Counted from the first letter of the stretch, positions 6,406 to 14,228 are shown. The stretch is DNA of 21,263 nucleotides from UBA7683 sp964643895 (GCA_964643895.1 CAZXUE010000013.1:1-21263); one strand, 5' to 3'. Made by a program: numbers and translations. Notes: a model not told the origin generated them from the letters alone.

Positions 6406-8112
6406 TTAGTTGCTAGAGGTAGGTTTTGATCGGTCTTTGCCGATCACAATCACAAAATCTGCGCTATAGCCTGCGGCTTCAGGCACGGCAGCCTGATCTG
6501 ACGTAATAGTTACGCCTAGCAGTTTTTCTAGATACCTTTTAGTACTGTTCTTGCTTGTATTTTTTGAGAAAATGGCCGTAGTTCCGCGCGATGCTGCATT
6601 GCCCACACCCTGTACACTCAGGCCTTTTTTGGCCAACTCATCTGCCTGTGTCTGCGCCAAACCCGCTACTCCACTTGCATTGAGCACTACAACGCTTGCG
6701 CCTTCTCGAACAACAGGGTCGGTGCTAATAAGCTTATTGATATAATTTTTAATCTGAGTAAAGTTAGTAACCCCGGCAACTGGCCTTACGGCACTCTGTC
6801 CATTAGCCGAGGTGAATGTTTGCACCAAATTAACATCTTCGTCAGTGAGGCCAATTGAGGTGATATTTTTACTATCGATCTTTTTACCAACCTCGTAGAG
6901 CCGGCGAAGTTCGTTTGTTTTAAAATCAGTAGTAACGTTATTACCAGCAGCATCAAGCAGACTACTTAATTTTGCGGGATTTGAAAGAATGCCAATACTG
7001 AGCGCCTTATCTTTAAGCGCGAGCAACATTTGCCGTTGCCGCTCGGTTCGACCGAAGTCATTGCCCGTACCGTATGTTGGATAGCCGGTGAAATCACCTC
7101 GCGCACGCGCCAAATCAAGTGCTTGCTCGCCTTTAAGATGTAGCGGACCATTTGGATACTTCACTTTGTAGCAACGATAGTTACACTCCCAGTCGAAGAT
7201 ACGATCTAAAATACCATTTGGACTATCAGTTTTTAAGGTAATATCGATTCCGTCCACGGCATCCACGGCATCACGGAATGCGGTGTAATTAATTTTGGCA
7301 TAATAATTAATATCAAGGCCAAAGTTGTCTTCAATTATTTTTTCAAGAAGGCCGATGCCACCCTCGGCATATCCCCCTTCGTTAAATTTAATCTGCTCGC
7401 CACATGTATAGGCTGCATTAATTTTACCCTGGTAGCCTACTGAGCAGCTCTGCGTTTGATAGTTCACCCATAAATCACGCGGAACACTTAGCATGAAGGC
7501 ATTGTTATTCTTGGTGTCTAAACTGACGATCATGATTGAATCCGTAAGCATCGCACCATCATGACCTGGATCATCCTCAGAGGTACCTGCAAGTAAAATG
7601 TTAACCCGGCCTTGGTCCTCGCCTCTCAGCTTTGTGCTGTCAAAAATACCGAGAACGCTCCCATTAAAAACTTTTGTTGCATTTTTAAGAACCTTCCATC
7701 CCAAAAAACCAGCCACTAACAATCCTACGAGCAGCAGAATTAACAGTGTTCTTTTGATGATTTTTTTACGGCGCGAAGGCTCCGGCTTTCCTTTATTAAT
7801 ACGACGCTTCTTAAAAATCTGCCAGAAATGCGGCTTTTTTTGCCTAACATCACTACCGTTATTTGCATTCTCTGACAGCACCTCCCGGAGGTTGCCCTCC
7901 TCAAGTACAATCGTGTCTGGATCATTATTCACCCAGCCATCCTCTTCATGAAGCCTCAATGGTTGCGATGAGTTCGCGCCTTGAGCCCGAGATAAGCCTC
8001 GAGCTTGACGCGGCCGCACCGAATCCTTGTCAAGCGAGGCACGCCGCCGAACGGCATGATTTCTTGGGACAAAGCCATCTATCGCATTACTTGGTCTACG
8101 TCGTTTTTCCAT
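6406..8112 (-). CDS. LCP (LytR-CpsA-Psr) family glycopolymer transferase with LytR_C domain
   Basis: LCP enzymes move undecaprenyl-linked glycopolymers such as teichoic acid or capsule onto peptidoglycan outside the membrane. The 568-aa protein has a long basic, disordered cytoplasmic N-terminus (1-120), one transmembrane helix (about 121-141), and the LCP domain (about 167-365). That domain shows the family marks NILLAGTSEDD, DSIMIVSLD, MLSVPRDLWV and the Arg-rich ARARGDF...DFGRTERQRQML, whose Arg/Asp residues bind pyrophosphate and metal. A C-terminal LytR_C domain (about 471-558, VVVLNASGVAGLA to DFVIVIGKD) follows. Four cysteines (223, 237, 310, 314) may form disulfides outside the cell. 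There is no clear SD; TATACT (8128-8133) precedes ATG by 15 nt. It is divergent from the signal peptidase gene. Confidence 0.93.
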   Translation of the reverse strand: MEKRRRPSNAIDGFVPRNHAVRRRASLDKDSVRPRQARGLSRAQGANSSQPLRLHEEDGWVNNDPDTIVLEEGNLREVLSENANNGSDVRQKKPHFWQIFKKRRINKGKPEPSRRKKIIKRTLLILLLVGLLVAGFLGWKVLKNATKVFNGSVLGIFDSTKLRGEDQGRVNILLAGTSEDDPGHDGAMLTDSIMIVSLDTKNNNAFMLSVPRDLWVNYQTQSCSVGYQGKINAAYTCGEQIKFNEGGYAEGGIGLLEKIIEDNFGLDINYYAKINYTAFRDAVDAVDGIDITLKTDSPNGILDRIFDWECNYRCYKVKYPNGPLHLKGEQALDLARARGDFTGYPTYGTGNDFGRTERQRQMLLALKDKALSIGILSNPAKLSSLLDAAGNNVTTDFKTNELRRLYEVGKKIDSKNITSIGLTDEDVNLVQTFTSANGQSAVRPVAGVTNFTQIKNYINKLISTDPVVREGASVVVLNASGVAGLAQTQADELAKKGLSVQGVGNAASRGTTAIFSKNTSKNSTKRYLEKLLGVTITSDQAAVPEAAGYSADFVIVIGKDRSKPTSSN

Positions 8113-8127
8113 AAATTACTTCTGCTT

Positions 8128-8156
8128 AGTATAACCATATTGCCCGGGAGGGTAAA
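8128..8156 (-). promoter_or_regulatory. Promoter of the LCP gene
   Basis: On the minus strand TTTACC (8151-8156) and TATACT (8128-8133) are separated by exactly 17 bp. The ATG is 15 nt past the -10, giving a leader of about 8 nt without an SD. Confidence 0.55.
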
Positions 8157-8199
8157 GGCCGGTTTTGTGCAAAAAAGCTACTTTACACAGCCAAGAACT

Positions 8200-8207
8200 G
8201 CTATACT
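8200..8207 (+). promoter_or_regulatory. Extended -10 promoter of lepB (leaderless start predicted)
   Basis: The extended -10 element TGC-TATACT has its hexamer at 8202-8207, ending 8 nt before the lepB ATG at 8216, the same geometry as prfA. No SD lies in the gap. This position argues against the longer in-frame start at 8165, which would place the promoter inside the gene. Confidence 0.6.
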
Positions 8208-8215
8208 TTAGCCAT

Positions 8216-9010
8216 ATGCAAGATGATCCGAACCAACCCAATACAGAAAACAACACAGGAGCAGCTTCAAGCCCAACAAGTCCGCCCCAGTCAGCCACAC
8301 CGCCCCCACCTCCTCAGGATATTTTAACCGCACCAAACTCTGCCAACCCCACCCCTGCATCACCTCCTGTGCAGCCACAACAAATTAACACCGAGCAGCA
8401 ACCCACCCCCCAAGTAAACCCAGGACCAGTCGCTGCCACCGAAAAACCAAAGAAGGAAGGTGGTCTCTTCTCGTTCGTCGGCACCCTGATCGCTGCATTC
8501 GTGTTGGTGCAAGTCATCAACCTTTTTCTCTTTCAGAGCTATAAAGTTTTTGGCAGCAGCATGTTTCCGACACTCCACGACGGTGATCGTTTAATTATCT
8601 CTAAGGTAGGAAAAACCAGCGCAAGATTGCAAGGGAAAGACTACGCTCCAAAACGCGGCGATATCATTGTATTTGTTGATCCGCAGCGTTCTGACCTGCA
8701 ACTTATCAAGCGTGTTATTGGTCTGCCGGGTGAACGTGTGGTAGTTAAAGAGGGCAAGCTGACCGTTTATAATGGTGAACATCCTCAGGGTTTCAATCCT
8801 GATGATGCAGAGTATGGCAAAGATCTTCCGCGCACAAGCGGCGAAACTGACGTTACCGTGCCTGAAAACCACATTTTTGTAAGCGGCGACAACCGTGAAG
8901 GCAGCAACTCGCTCGATTCGCGCAACGAACTCGGCACCGTTCCCGAAGAACTCATCATCGGCACTCTGCAGGTCCGTGTCTGGCCGCTCGATAGCGCCAA
9001 GTTCTTTTAA
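8216..9010 (+). CDS. lepB: Signal peptidase I
   Basis: A membrane-bound Ser/Lys protease that removes signal peptides from exported proteins. The 264-aa form has an ~80-residue disordered N-terminus dominated by Pro, Gln, Asn and Thr (with a PPPPP run), then a single transmembrane helix (about 84-106). The catalytic Ser115 is in FGSSMFPTLHDGD, the general-base Lys165 in LIKRVIGLPGE, and box E is VSGDNREGSNSLDSR (222-236). All S26 family boxes are intact. The start at 8216 is chosen because a promoter occupies the 51 bp before it. The gene is divergent from the LCP transferase and ends 3 bp from the parB stop, tail to tail, with no terminator in between. Confidence 0.95.
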   Translation: MQDDPNQPNTENNTGAASSPTSPPQSATPPPPPQDILTAPNSANPTPASPPVQPQQINTEQQPTPQVNPGPVAATEKPKKEGGLFSFVGTLIAAFVLVQVINLFLFQSYKVFGSSMFPTLHDGDRLIISKVGKTSARLQGKDYAPKRGDIIVFVDPQRSDLQLIKRVIGLPGERVVVKEGKLTVYNGEHPQGFNPDDAEYGKDLPRTSGETDVTVPENHIFVSGDNREGSNSLDSRNELGTVPEELIIGTLQVRVWPLDSAKFF

Positions 9011-9013
9011 ACT

Positions 9014-9883
9014 TTAGAGAAGTTCCCTCATTAAGTTTTCAAGATGTCCCTCATCTTTAAAATCAATAATGAGTCGGCCGCCTTTAGCCATGTGCTTAAC
9101 GCTAACCGTGGTGTTAAGGCGTTTGGCCAATTGTTTGGTTTCCGCAGTTTCGATCTTAGTTAAGCGCAGGCCCTCTTTGGTTTTATCTTCTTGGTTCTCG
9201 GACTTCTTTTTATGCCCAACTACGTATTGTTCAGCCTGGCGAACCGTCCAGCCATTTTTGATGATAAGATCAAGTAACACTAATTGTTCGGCTTCTTCTT
9301 TGAGGGCCACAATCTGGCGTGCATGGCCTTCGGTAATCACGTTATTATTAAGCGCCTCTTTGGCTTTTTGAGGTAAACGTAGCAAGCGAATAATATTGAC
9401 GACTGCGGATTCACTCCGGCCAACACGAAAACCGATTTCTTTGTATTCTAGATTAAACTGATCATGAAGTTTCAAGTATGCGGCAGCAAGCTCAAGCTTA
9501 GCCAAATCTTTACGCTGAATATTTTCAATCAGACTGATTTCAAGCTTTTCCTGATCGCCGAATGACCGAACAATTGCTGGAACCTCCTGCAGGCCCAGAA
9601 GTTCAGCAGCCCGGAACCGCCGCTCGCCGGCAATAATAATATATTCACTCCCGTTTTTTGCAATAATGATTGGCTGAATAATACCGTGCTGTTTGATTGA
9701 CGTGGCCAGCTCAGCCAGTGATTCCTGATCAAAATGTTTGCGCGGTTGTTGCGGATCAGGTGCCAGCAGCTCAAGAGAAATATGTTCAATTTGATCAGAA
9801 GCCGAACCTACTGCGAGCGCCTCGGAAAGCATATCATCCGGAATTAACGCTGAGAAATCTTTACCCAGGCCCTTCGCGCTCAT
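9014..9883 (-). CDS. parB: ParB/Spo0J chromosome-partitioning protein
   Basis: ParB binds parS sites, loads on DNA as a CTP-dependent clamp, and works with ParA to segregate the origin region. The 289-aa protein starts MSAKGLGKDFSALIP, as ParB proteins often do. It has the ParB/Srx N-domain with LAPDPQQPRKHF, the CTP-binding GERRFRAA box (86-93) and ENIQRKDL (120-127), a central helix-turn-helix (about 147-168, GRSESAVVNIIRLLRLP) and a C-terminal dimerisation region ending in LENLMRELL. GGGAG (9891-9895) is the SD, 7 nt from the ATG, and lies inside a repeat-derived hairpin. It is downstream of parA, separated by 127 bp filled with dispersed repeats. I see no canonical parS site in the window. 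Confidence 0.95.
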   Translation of the reverse strand: MSAKGLGKDFSALIPDDMLSEALAVGSASDQIEHISLELLAPDPQQPRKHFDQESLAELATSIKQHGIIQPIIIAKNGSEYIIIAGERRFRAAELLGLQEVPAIVRSFGDQEKLEISLIENIQRKDLAKLELAAAYLKLHDQFNLEYKEIGFRVGRSESAVVNIIRLLRLPQKAKEALNNNVITEGHARQIVALKEEAEQLVLLDLIIKNGWTVRQAEQYVVGHKKKSENQEDKTKEGLRLTKIETAETKQLAKRLNTTVSVKHMAKGGRLIIDFKDEGHLENLMRELL

Positions 9884-9890
9884 CGCTTTG

Positions 9891-9926
9891 CTCCCGGACT
9901 AGATAGCCGCGAGCCGGGAATGACAA
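9891..9926. repeat. Stem-loop dispersed repeat, copy in the parA-parB gap
   Basis: TCCCGG (9892-9897) pairs with CCGGGA (9914-9919) and is followed on the plus strand by ATGACAAAA. The same design (inverted repeat followed by a GACAA tail) recurs at 14277-14303, 18198-18226 and 18369-18391. On the minus strand the hairpin's 3' arm contains the GGGAG SD of parB. Confidence 0.65.
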
Positions 9927-9939
9927 AATCTGACCTCAT

Positions 9940-10001
9940 CGAAGACCAAAGATCTAAGATCCAAGATCTATGTGCTATTTGCTGATATCTGCTATTTTGT
10001 C
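9940..10001. repeat. A/T-rich dispersed repeats downstream of parA
   Basis: Direct repeats AGATCT, AGATCC and AGATCT (about 9949-9970) are followed by a block reading TGTGCTATTTGCTGATATC. That block is closely similar to sequence at 10839-10870 and, more loosely, 18755-18785. It lies about 10 bp past the parA stop codon. Confidence 0.6.
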
Positions 10002-10010
10002 TCATCTGTC

Positions 10011-10763
10011 TCACTTTAGCCGCTCCATCACTTCTTTGCTTAGCGCCTTATACGCCTTTGCACCTTTGCTCCATTTATCGTACTCGCCCACTGGCTTCCC
10101 GTGGCTTGGTGCCTCGGCTACTCTAATATTACGCGGAACAACGGTTTCAAACAAACGATTCTTAAAGTGTTTCCTCAGTTGTTCTTCTACCTGAGCGGAA
10201 AGTGTCGTACGTGAATTATGCATCGTCATAACAACCCCCAATATTGCAAGCCGCGGATTAAGCACCTTGCGCACCAGCTTCATGGTTTCTAGCAGCTGAC
10301 CCAGCCCTTCAAGTGCATAATATTCGGTTTGTACAGGAATGATCACAGATTGTGCAGCCACTAAAGCGTTAACTGTCAATAAACCAAGGCTCGGCGGGCA
10401 ATCGATAATCACCATATCGTACGCTGCGCTGGTAAGTACTTGCTTTAAGCGAATTGCGCGATCTTTAGCCGATGCAATTTCGGTTTCAAGCGTTGCAAGC
10501 TCTGCATCTGTGGGCAGCAGTGAAAGGTGCTTGTATTTTGAGGGTTGTACCGCATCTTTCAAGTCTACTTTTCCAGCCAACACATCACGAGTTGTTGAGC
10601 CGCTTTTTTCAAAGCCAAGACCACTGGTGGCATTACCCTGAGGATCGAGATCTATAAGCAAAACACTTTTACCCTCTTTCGCCAGATTATAAGCTACATT
10701 CACAGCAGTCGTCGTTTTACCAACGCCCCCCTTCTGGTTTGTAACCGCTATGACACTCGCCAT
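10011..10763 (-). CDS. parA: ParA/Soj chromosome-partitioning ATPase
   Basis: ParA is a deviant Walker ATPase that binds DNA cooperatively in the ATP state and drives ParB–parS movement. The 250-aa form starts MASVIAVTNQ. KGGVGKTT (11-18) is the deviant Walker A with the signature lysine, then VLLIDLDPQGNATSGLG (Walker A' aspartate), and MVIIDCPPSLG is Walker B. The length is typical of Soj, with no N-terminal HTH. ATG at 10763 is preferred over a TTG six codons upstream (10781) because GGAGGA lies 10-11 nt before it and would overlap the TTG start. TATAAT (10793-10798, minus) gives a leader of about 22 nt. The gene is followed by parB and preceded by rplU. Confidence 0.96.
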   Translation of the reverse strand: MASVIAVTNQKGGVGKTTTAVNVAYNLAKEGKSVLLIDLDPQGNATSGLGFEKSGSTTRDVLAGKVDLKDAVQPSKYKHLSLLPTDAELATLETEIASAKDRAIRLKQVLTSAAYDMVIIDCPPSLGLLTVNALVAAQSVIIPVQTEYYALEGLGQLLETMKLVRKVLNPRLAILGVVMTMHNSRTTLSAQVEEQLRKHFKNRLFETVVPRNIRVAEAPSHGKPVGEYDKWSKGAKAYKALSKEVMERLK

Positions 10764-10792
10764 GTTTTGATTTTCCTCCAAATCTACCCTTC

Positions 10793-10798
10793 ATTATA
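10793..10798 (-). promoter_or_regulatory. -10 box of parA
   Basis: A perfect TATAAT on the minus strand, preceded directly by TG, lies 29 nt before the parA ATG. The resulting leader includes the GGAGGA SD. The box sits just after the rplU terminator, so parA can be transcribed independently. Confidence 0.55.
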
Positions 10799-10814
10799 CA
10801 GTAAAAACACAAAG

Positions 10815-10835
10815 AAAAACGAGCCTTTCAGCCCG
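10815..10835 (-). terminator. Rho-independent terminator of rplU
   Basis: On the minus strand CGGGC pairs with GCTCG (one G·U pair) around a TGAAAG loop, followed by five T residues. It lies about 40 bp after the rplU stop codon. Confidence 0.7.
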
Positions 10836-10837
10836 TC

Positions 10838-10873
10838 TCTATTTGCTATTTGCTGTTATCTGCTATCTGATCA
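10838..10873. repeat. A/T-rich 3'-end repeat downstream of rplU
   Basis: TATTTGCTATTTGCTGTTATC followed by TGCTATCTGATC fills the space between the rplU stop and its terminator. It is close to a block after parA (9966-10001) and resembles one overlapping the nrdJ stop (18755-18785). In all three the orientation relative to the gene is the same. Confidence 0.6.
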
Positions 10874-11179
10874 CTATCCGATCTTTGTAATCTCAATAAT
10901 CGAGTGTTGCTGGCGATGACCGCGAGTTTTATTCACACGCTTTTTCGCTTTGTAGCGGATAGCTGTTACTTTATCGGCCTTAACCTTTGCCTCAAGAACC
11001 TTGGCTTCAACCGAAGCATCCGCAACAACTGGCTGGCCAACCTTCACATCATCGCCATCAATTACCAAAAGCGGTTCAAACTTGAGTGTTTTAGCATCAC
11101 CAACTAACTCAACTTCGAGCTTTTCTTTTTCGGCCACAATATACTGATGACCCTTTACTACAATTACTGCTTTTTTCAT
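10874..11179 (-). CDS. rplU: Ribosomal protein L21
   Basis: A 101-aa L21, a primary 23S rRNA-binding protein of the large subunit. Family marks are clear: KAVIVVKGHQYIVAEKEKLEVE at the N-terminus (the family's KQY position reads GHQY) and the basic C-terminal signature YKAKKRVNKTRGHRQQHSIIEI. The length is normal. The usual partner rpmA (L27) is not adjacent: parA lies downstream and the 831-aa gene upstream. An SD-like AAGGAAG and AAGAAAAG stretch precedes the ATG. The 125-bp leader can fold into two abutting hairpins and may be regulatory. The gene ends in its own terminator. Confidence 0.96.
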   Translation of the reverse strand: MKKAVIVVKGHQYIVAEKEKLEVELVGDAKTLKFEPLLVIDGDDVKVGQPVVADASVEAKVLEAKVKADKVTAIRYKAKKRVNKTRGHRQQHSIIEITKIG

Positions 11180-11209
11180 TCTTTTCTTAGCTTCCTTATC
11201 TTCGCCCTG

Positions 11210-11244
11210 AACTTGGTTCGCCCGAGTTGACTTTCGCGCCAGTC
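11210..11244 (-). promoter_or_regulatory. Structured 5' leader of rplU (two abutting hairpins)
   Basis: On the minus strand, GACT/AGTC (11229-11244, 8-nt loop) is immediately followed by AACTCGG-GCGAA-CCAAGTT (11210-11228, one C·A mismatch, 5-nt loop). Ribosomal-protein leaders are often autoregulatory, and L21 leaders are known in other bacteria. I cannot match this one to a known class. An AT-rich TATATATG stretch near 11262-11272 is a possible -10. Confidence 0.35.
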
Positions 11245-11305
11245 GGGGGCCAGAACTAGATACATATATATTAAAACAAGTCGAACAACATTGTAACAGA
11301 TGACA

Positions 11306-13801
11306 TTACTCCTGTAAAGCGCCTTCTTTGGCTATCTCTACATCGTGAACAATGTCAATGAGCGAGCGAATAAGCTGCTGATCGTACCGTGGTATACCAA
11401 TGCGCCTGAAGAGCGGAGCATCATCCCCTCTTTCGTTCAAGTTCACAAGAAATTCTTTCGTTCTCTGAAGTTCATCTTGAAGCAATACGCCATTATCATG
11501 TCGTAAAACGAGCTCCAAGATTCGCCTAAGCGGATCTGCATCTTTTTTAAGTAATGACACCTGTTTGTATAATGCTTCATCGGAAGAGTTTAGAATATCG
11601 AAATGAGCCTTCAATAGCTGCTTTGCTCTTTCGGAAACATCTTGAGCCCTCTGGGCTCTTTCGTCCTGAGCCATGCTCTGTGCGGTACCCATAATCTGTA
11701 GCGCCTCTTCACCTAGTTCTTGCCTGGATGTATTCCGTTTTTCTCCAGACGGATGCTTTTGGCCACTTGTTTGATTAGCGCGCCAGCCACCCCCGGAGCT
11801 GTACGATTCAGAGGCAGTTCCCATGGCTCTGTTTGGCGGCGTCGCATCAACAATATACTGCGTCCCCTCATGAGCCATCATGACCTGCACATGACCTACG
11901 TTACGTATATTGCCATCGCCTGCCACAGTATGACCCGATATCGTAGCTGCCCGACTTGAAGGCAGCGCTATTTTTAGCATATGGCACAGAAACGTTGCCG
12001 ACCCCGTGCATTGCACCTGTAGGCGACCACTCTCATTAACAAGCTGTGCGAAATCCTCATCGGTTAATTCTGATTTTTTGTTGGTAAGAATTTTGTACTT
12101 TTCATCAAACGTATAATCACTGTGGTCACTGATGAGAATGGTCAGCTGCGCCAGGTTCAAGTCTGTAGCCTCGGCTATCTCGTCAGCCAGGGACAGGAGT
12201 CCCATAGATCGAACACGATCCGCAAGTATACTTTGATTATCTTTAGCTATCTCCACCTCCGCTGAGCCACGATACGGATCAACTTCTGCACGCTTGAAAT
12301 ACCATACACCGTCATCAGGGTCATAGGCGGCCGCCTGATACCCGGGGATAAAAGGCCCTAGATCTTTAATGCTATAACCGCCACCGAGATGGTCGTCAAG
12401 GTCACCGTATAAGCACCACTCGCCGCCCTCATCTCTATTAACATAAAGCATGCACGCATAATCATTGATGTGCCGAGGCAGATTAATGCTTGCTCGCCTT
12501 CCGGTGGTAATCACCCGCCCTGCAACATCACGCACCACACTGCCAACAATATAACCGACGTTATGCCTTTGCCCCTCCTCAATATCACTCGGGCTTACCA
12601 CATCTAAACGGCTCTCCTTACTAGCACTGTTTGGGTACCATTCTCTGTGCCGCACACTCCGCTCTTCCACAAGAGGTATATCAGTTTGCCGTAAGTAAGC
12701 TGTGAGCCCAGGGCGGATACCGCCCTGCTCAAGAACACTGTGGTATTTGCAGACTTCGGTTGCCGCATCTAGTATTTCCAGCAGATCACCTCCCTCACTA
12801 GCACCTCGTTCAACAAGCCCTTGCGCCAATGCCTCCAGTAAACTCCCGCTCTTATCATATTTTTCAAGCCATCGCACCCCATTCCCTCCAGGCTCAACAA
12901 CCCAATCATCCGAAAGTAAAAATATGTCATCACCCAGACGTTTTTCTCTTCCATCTACCGTCATGCCCACGAGCTCATCCTGCTTTACGCCCGTTAGAGC
13001 CACTATCCTTTCATCACCTTCATACCCATGATATATGTTTAGTTCGTTGACAATGTATTGCAACAAACGCTGCATAGGGTCTCCCTGTGCTTGCTTGATA
13101 GCTAGCATGCGTTCATCGTCAAGTTGATACACTCGCCGTTGCAACTCGCTGTGCGCATTATAGTGAGATCTCAGAGTATCCTCTCTTGTTAAACCATGGG
13201 ATTTTCGTACAACATCTTCCTCTTGAGACTCCCGAATCATGCGCCATGCAAGCGTAAGCGGCGCATCGTATGCATGCGGGGTTTCGGTAGCCAATGCCCT
13301 AAGTAAGGCATAGGCCAGTGTCTCTTTTACGACCTCAGAGAGGAGGTTATTAACTTGATTTCGCATCTCTTCGCTAAAATAATTTGCTCTCTCGGTCATA
13401 AGCTCTATCAACGGTTCTCTTAGGAGATAACTTCGCACATAGGGATGGTAACGCTCGAATGTATCAGATACGAAAGATAGCTCGTGATCATCCGCCAGGG
13501 CAACCCCTTCGGGCGGTGGATCGTCAGTGTCAGAAAACCACTCCCACTCAATAAGTGTTGCTACCCGAGTTATAAGCTCCTGATCATCTGGGTCAACACA
13601 CATATCAAGCTCTGACTGAATTGCTTGGCGAAATCGTTCTCGCCAGTTCCGTTGTAACTCTTCTGGGAATCTAATTGCCTCACGCAGCTTCTGCTCGGCG
13701 GGCGTAAGGGGCAGTTCGCTTGTATTTAGTGAAGTTTCAATAACCCCTGACATCTCAAGAGTTGGGTCATTTGGCAAAATTTCTGTATTTTGCGCACTCA
13801 T
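11306..13801 (-). CDS. 831-aa protein with transglutaminase-like cysteine-protease-fold domain
   Basis: I do not recognise the family, but residues about 585-655 look like a transglutaminase-like core. There is a Cys at the start of a helix (Cys598 in VQCTGSATFLCHML), a strand with His (His637 in NVGHVQVMM) and an Asp (Asp652 in YIVDATPPN), in the order and spacing of the Cys-His-Asp triad. Such domains crosslink, deamidate or hydrolyse peptide bonds. No signal peptide or membrane helix is visible, so it looks cytosolic or released by another route. Residues 1-350 are acidic, helical and Trp/Glu-rich. Residues 400-520 have a beta-rich look with Gly turns (HLGGGYSIKDLGPF), and 690-800 are charged and helical, possibly coiled-coil. 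It begins right at a consensus promoter and ends about 125 bp before rplU. A structural or host-interaction role is possible but unproven. Confidence 0.6.
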   Translation of the reverse strand: MSAQNTEILPNDPTLEMSGVIETSLNTSELPLTPAEQKLREAIRFPEELQRNWRERFRQAIQSELDMCVDPDDQELITRVATLIEWEWFSDTDDPPPEGVALADDHELSFVSDTFERYHPYVRSYLLREPLIELMTERANYFSEEMRNQVNNLLSEVVKETLAYALLRALATETPHAYDAPLTLAWRMIRESQEEDVVRKSHGLTREDTLRSHYNAHSELQRRVYQLDDERMLAIKQAQGDPMQRLLQYIVNELNIYHGYEGDERIVALTGVKQDELVGMTVDGREKRLGDDIFLLSDDWVVEPGGNGVRWLEKYDKSGSLLEALAQGLVERGASEGGDLLEILDAATEVCKYHSVLEQGGIRPGLTAYLRQTDIPLVEERSVRHREWYPNSASKESRLDVVSPSDIEEGQRHNVGYIVGSVVRDVAGRVITTGRRASINLPRHINDYACMLYVNRDEGGEWCLYGDLDDHLGGGYSIKDLGPFIPGYQAAAYDPDDGVWYFKRAEVDPYRGSAEVEIAKDNQSILADRVRSMGLLSLADEIAEATDLNLAQLTILISDHSDYTFDEKYKILTNKKSELTDEDFAQLVNESGRLQVQCTGSATFLCHMLKIALPSSRAATISGHTVAGDGNIRNVGHVQVMMAHEGTQYIVDATPPNRAMGTASESYSSGGGWRANQTSGQKHPSGEKRNTSRQELGEEALQIMGTAQSMAQDERAQRAQDVSERAKQLLKAHFDILNSSDEALYKQVSLLKKDADPLRRILELVLRHDNGVLLQDELQRTKEFLVNLNERGDDAPLFRRIGIPRYDQQLIRSLIDIVHDVEIAKEGALQE

Positions 13802-13807
13802 CTTTTT

Positions 13808-13837
13808 ATTATAGCATATTTTATACTATTTTGTCAA
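13808..13837 (-). promoter_or_regulatory. Consensus sigma-70-type promoter of the 831-aa gene (leaderless)
   Basis: On the minus strand a perfect TTGACA (13832-13837) and a perfect TATAAT (13808-13813, with extended TGC) are separated by 18 bp. The ATG is only 6 nt past the -10, so the start site would coincide with the A of the ATG. This is the strongest promoter in the window by sequence, which implies high expression of the 831-aa protein. Confidence 0.75.
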
Positions 13838-13844
13838 CACCCTA

Positions 13845-14228
13845 CTACTGTTTTTTCTCTAATTCGTGGATTCGTTCGTGGTCAAGGCCAAAGTAGTGGG
13901 CGATTTCGTGCCAGAGGGTGTGTTTTATTTGAACCTTAAACGCCGTCTCGTCCCCCGCTGCATGGTAGAACAAGGGTAGTTTAAAAAGGGTTATTTTATC
14001 TGGCAGAACGAGATTGTAGTTGCTGCCGCGCCTGGTAAGCGGAATACCTTCGTAAAGGCCGAACAAGCTCTGGTGGCCTCTTAATTTTAGTTTTTTGCGC
14101 TGATGCTCGTCCGGTTCGTCAGCATAAGTAATCACTACGTTTTCTAGCCGAGAAACGTATTTTTCGGGCAGCTCATCGAGCGCCTGAGCTATGATTTTTG
14201 AGAATTCTTCATCTGTTGGGATTTGCAT
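13845..14228 (-). CDS. Small zincin-like metallopeptidase (HExxHxxGxxH)
   Basis: A 127-aa protein that fits the PF06262-type (DUF1025) zincin-like metallopeptidase family. The C-terminal motif HEIAHYFGLDH (residues 107-117) gives three candidate zinc ligands (His107, His111, His117) and the catalytic Glu108, with Gly114 at the metzincin-type turn. Upstream are the family's ENVVITYADEP strand and GLYEGIPLTRRG (58-67). There is no signal peptide, so it is probably intracellular; substrates are unknown for this family. The ATG at 14228 begins the conserved N-terminal helix (PTDEEFSKII), and no strong SD is seen. It ends 44 bp before the 831-aa gene, whose own strong promoter lies in between, and it starts 144 bp after ileS. 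Confidence 0.88.
   Translation of the reverse strand: MQIPTDEEFSKIIAQALDELPEKYVSRLENVVITYADEPDEHQRKKLKLRGHQSLFGLYEGIPLTRRGSNYNLVLPDKITLFKLPLFYHAAGDETAFKVQIKHTLWHEIAHYFGLDHERIHELEKKQ

Noticed and set aside
8165..8215. Longer lepB start at 8165
   Set aside because: The extension covers the TGC-TATACT promoter and lacks an SD.
9014..10781. parS site near parAB
   Set aside because: No TGTTTCACGTGAAACA-like sequence was found by eye on either strand in the window.
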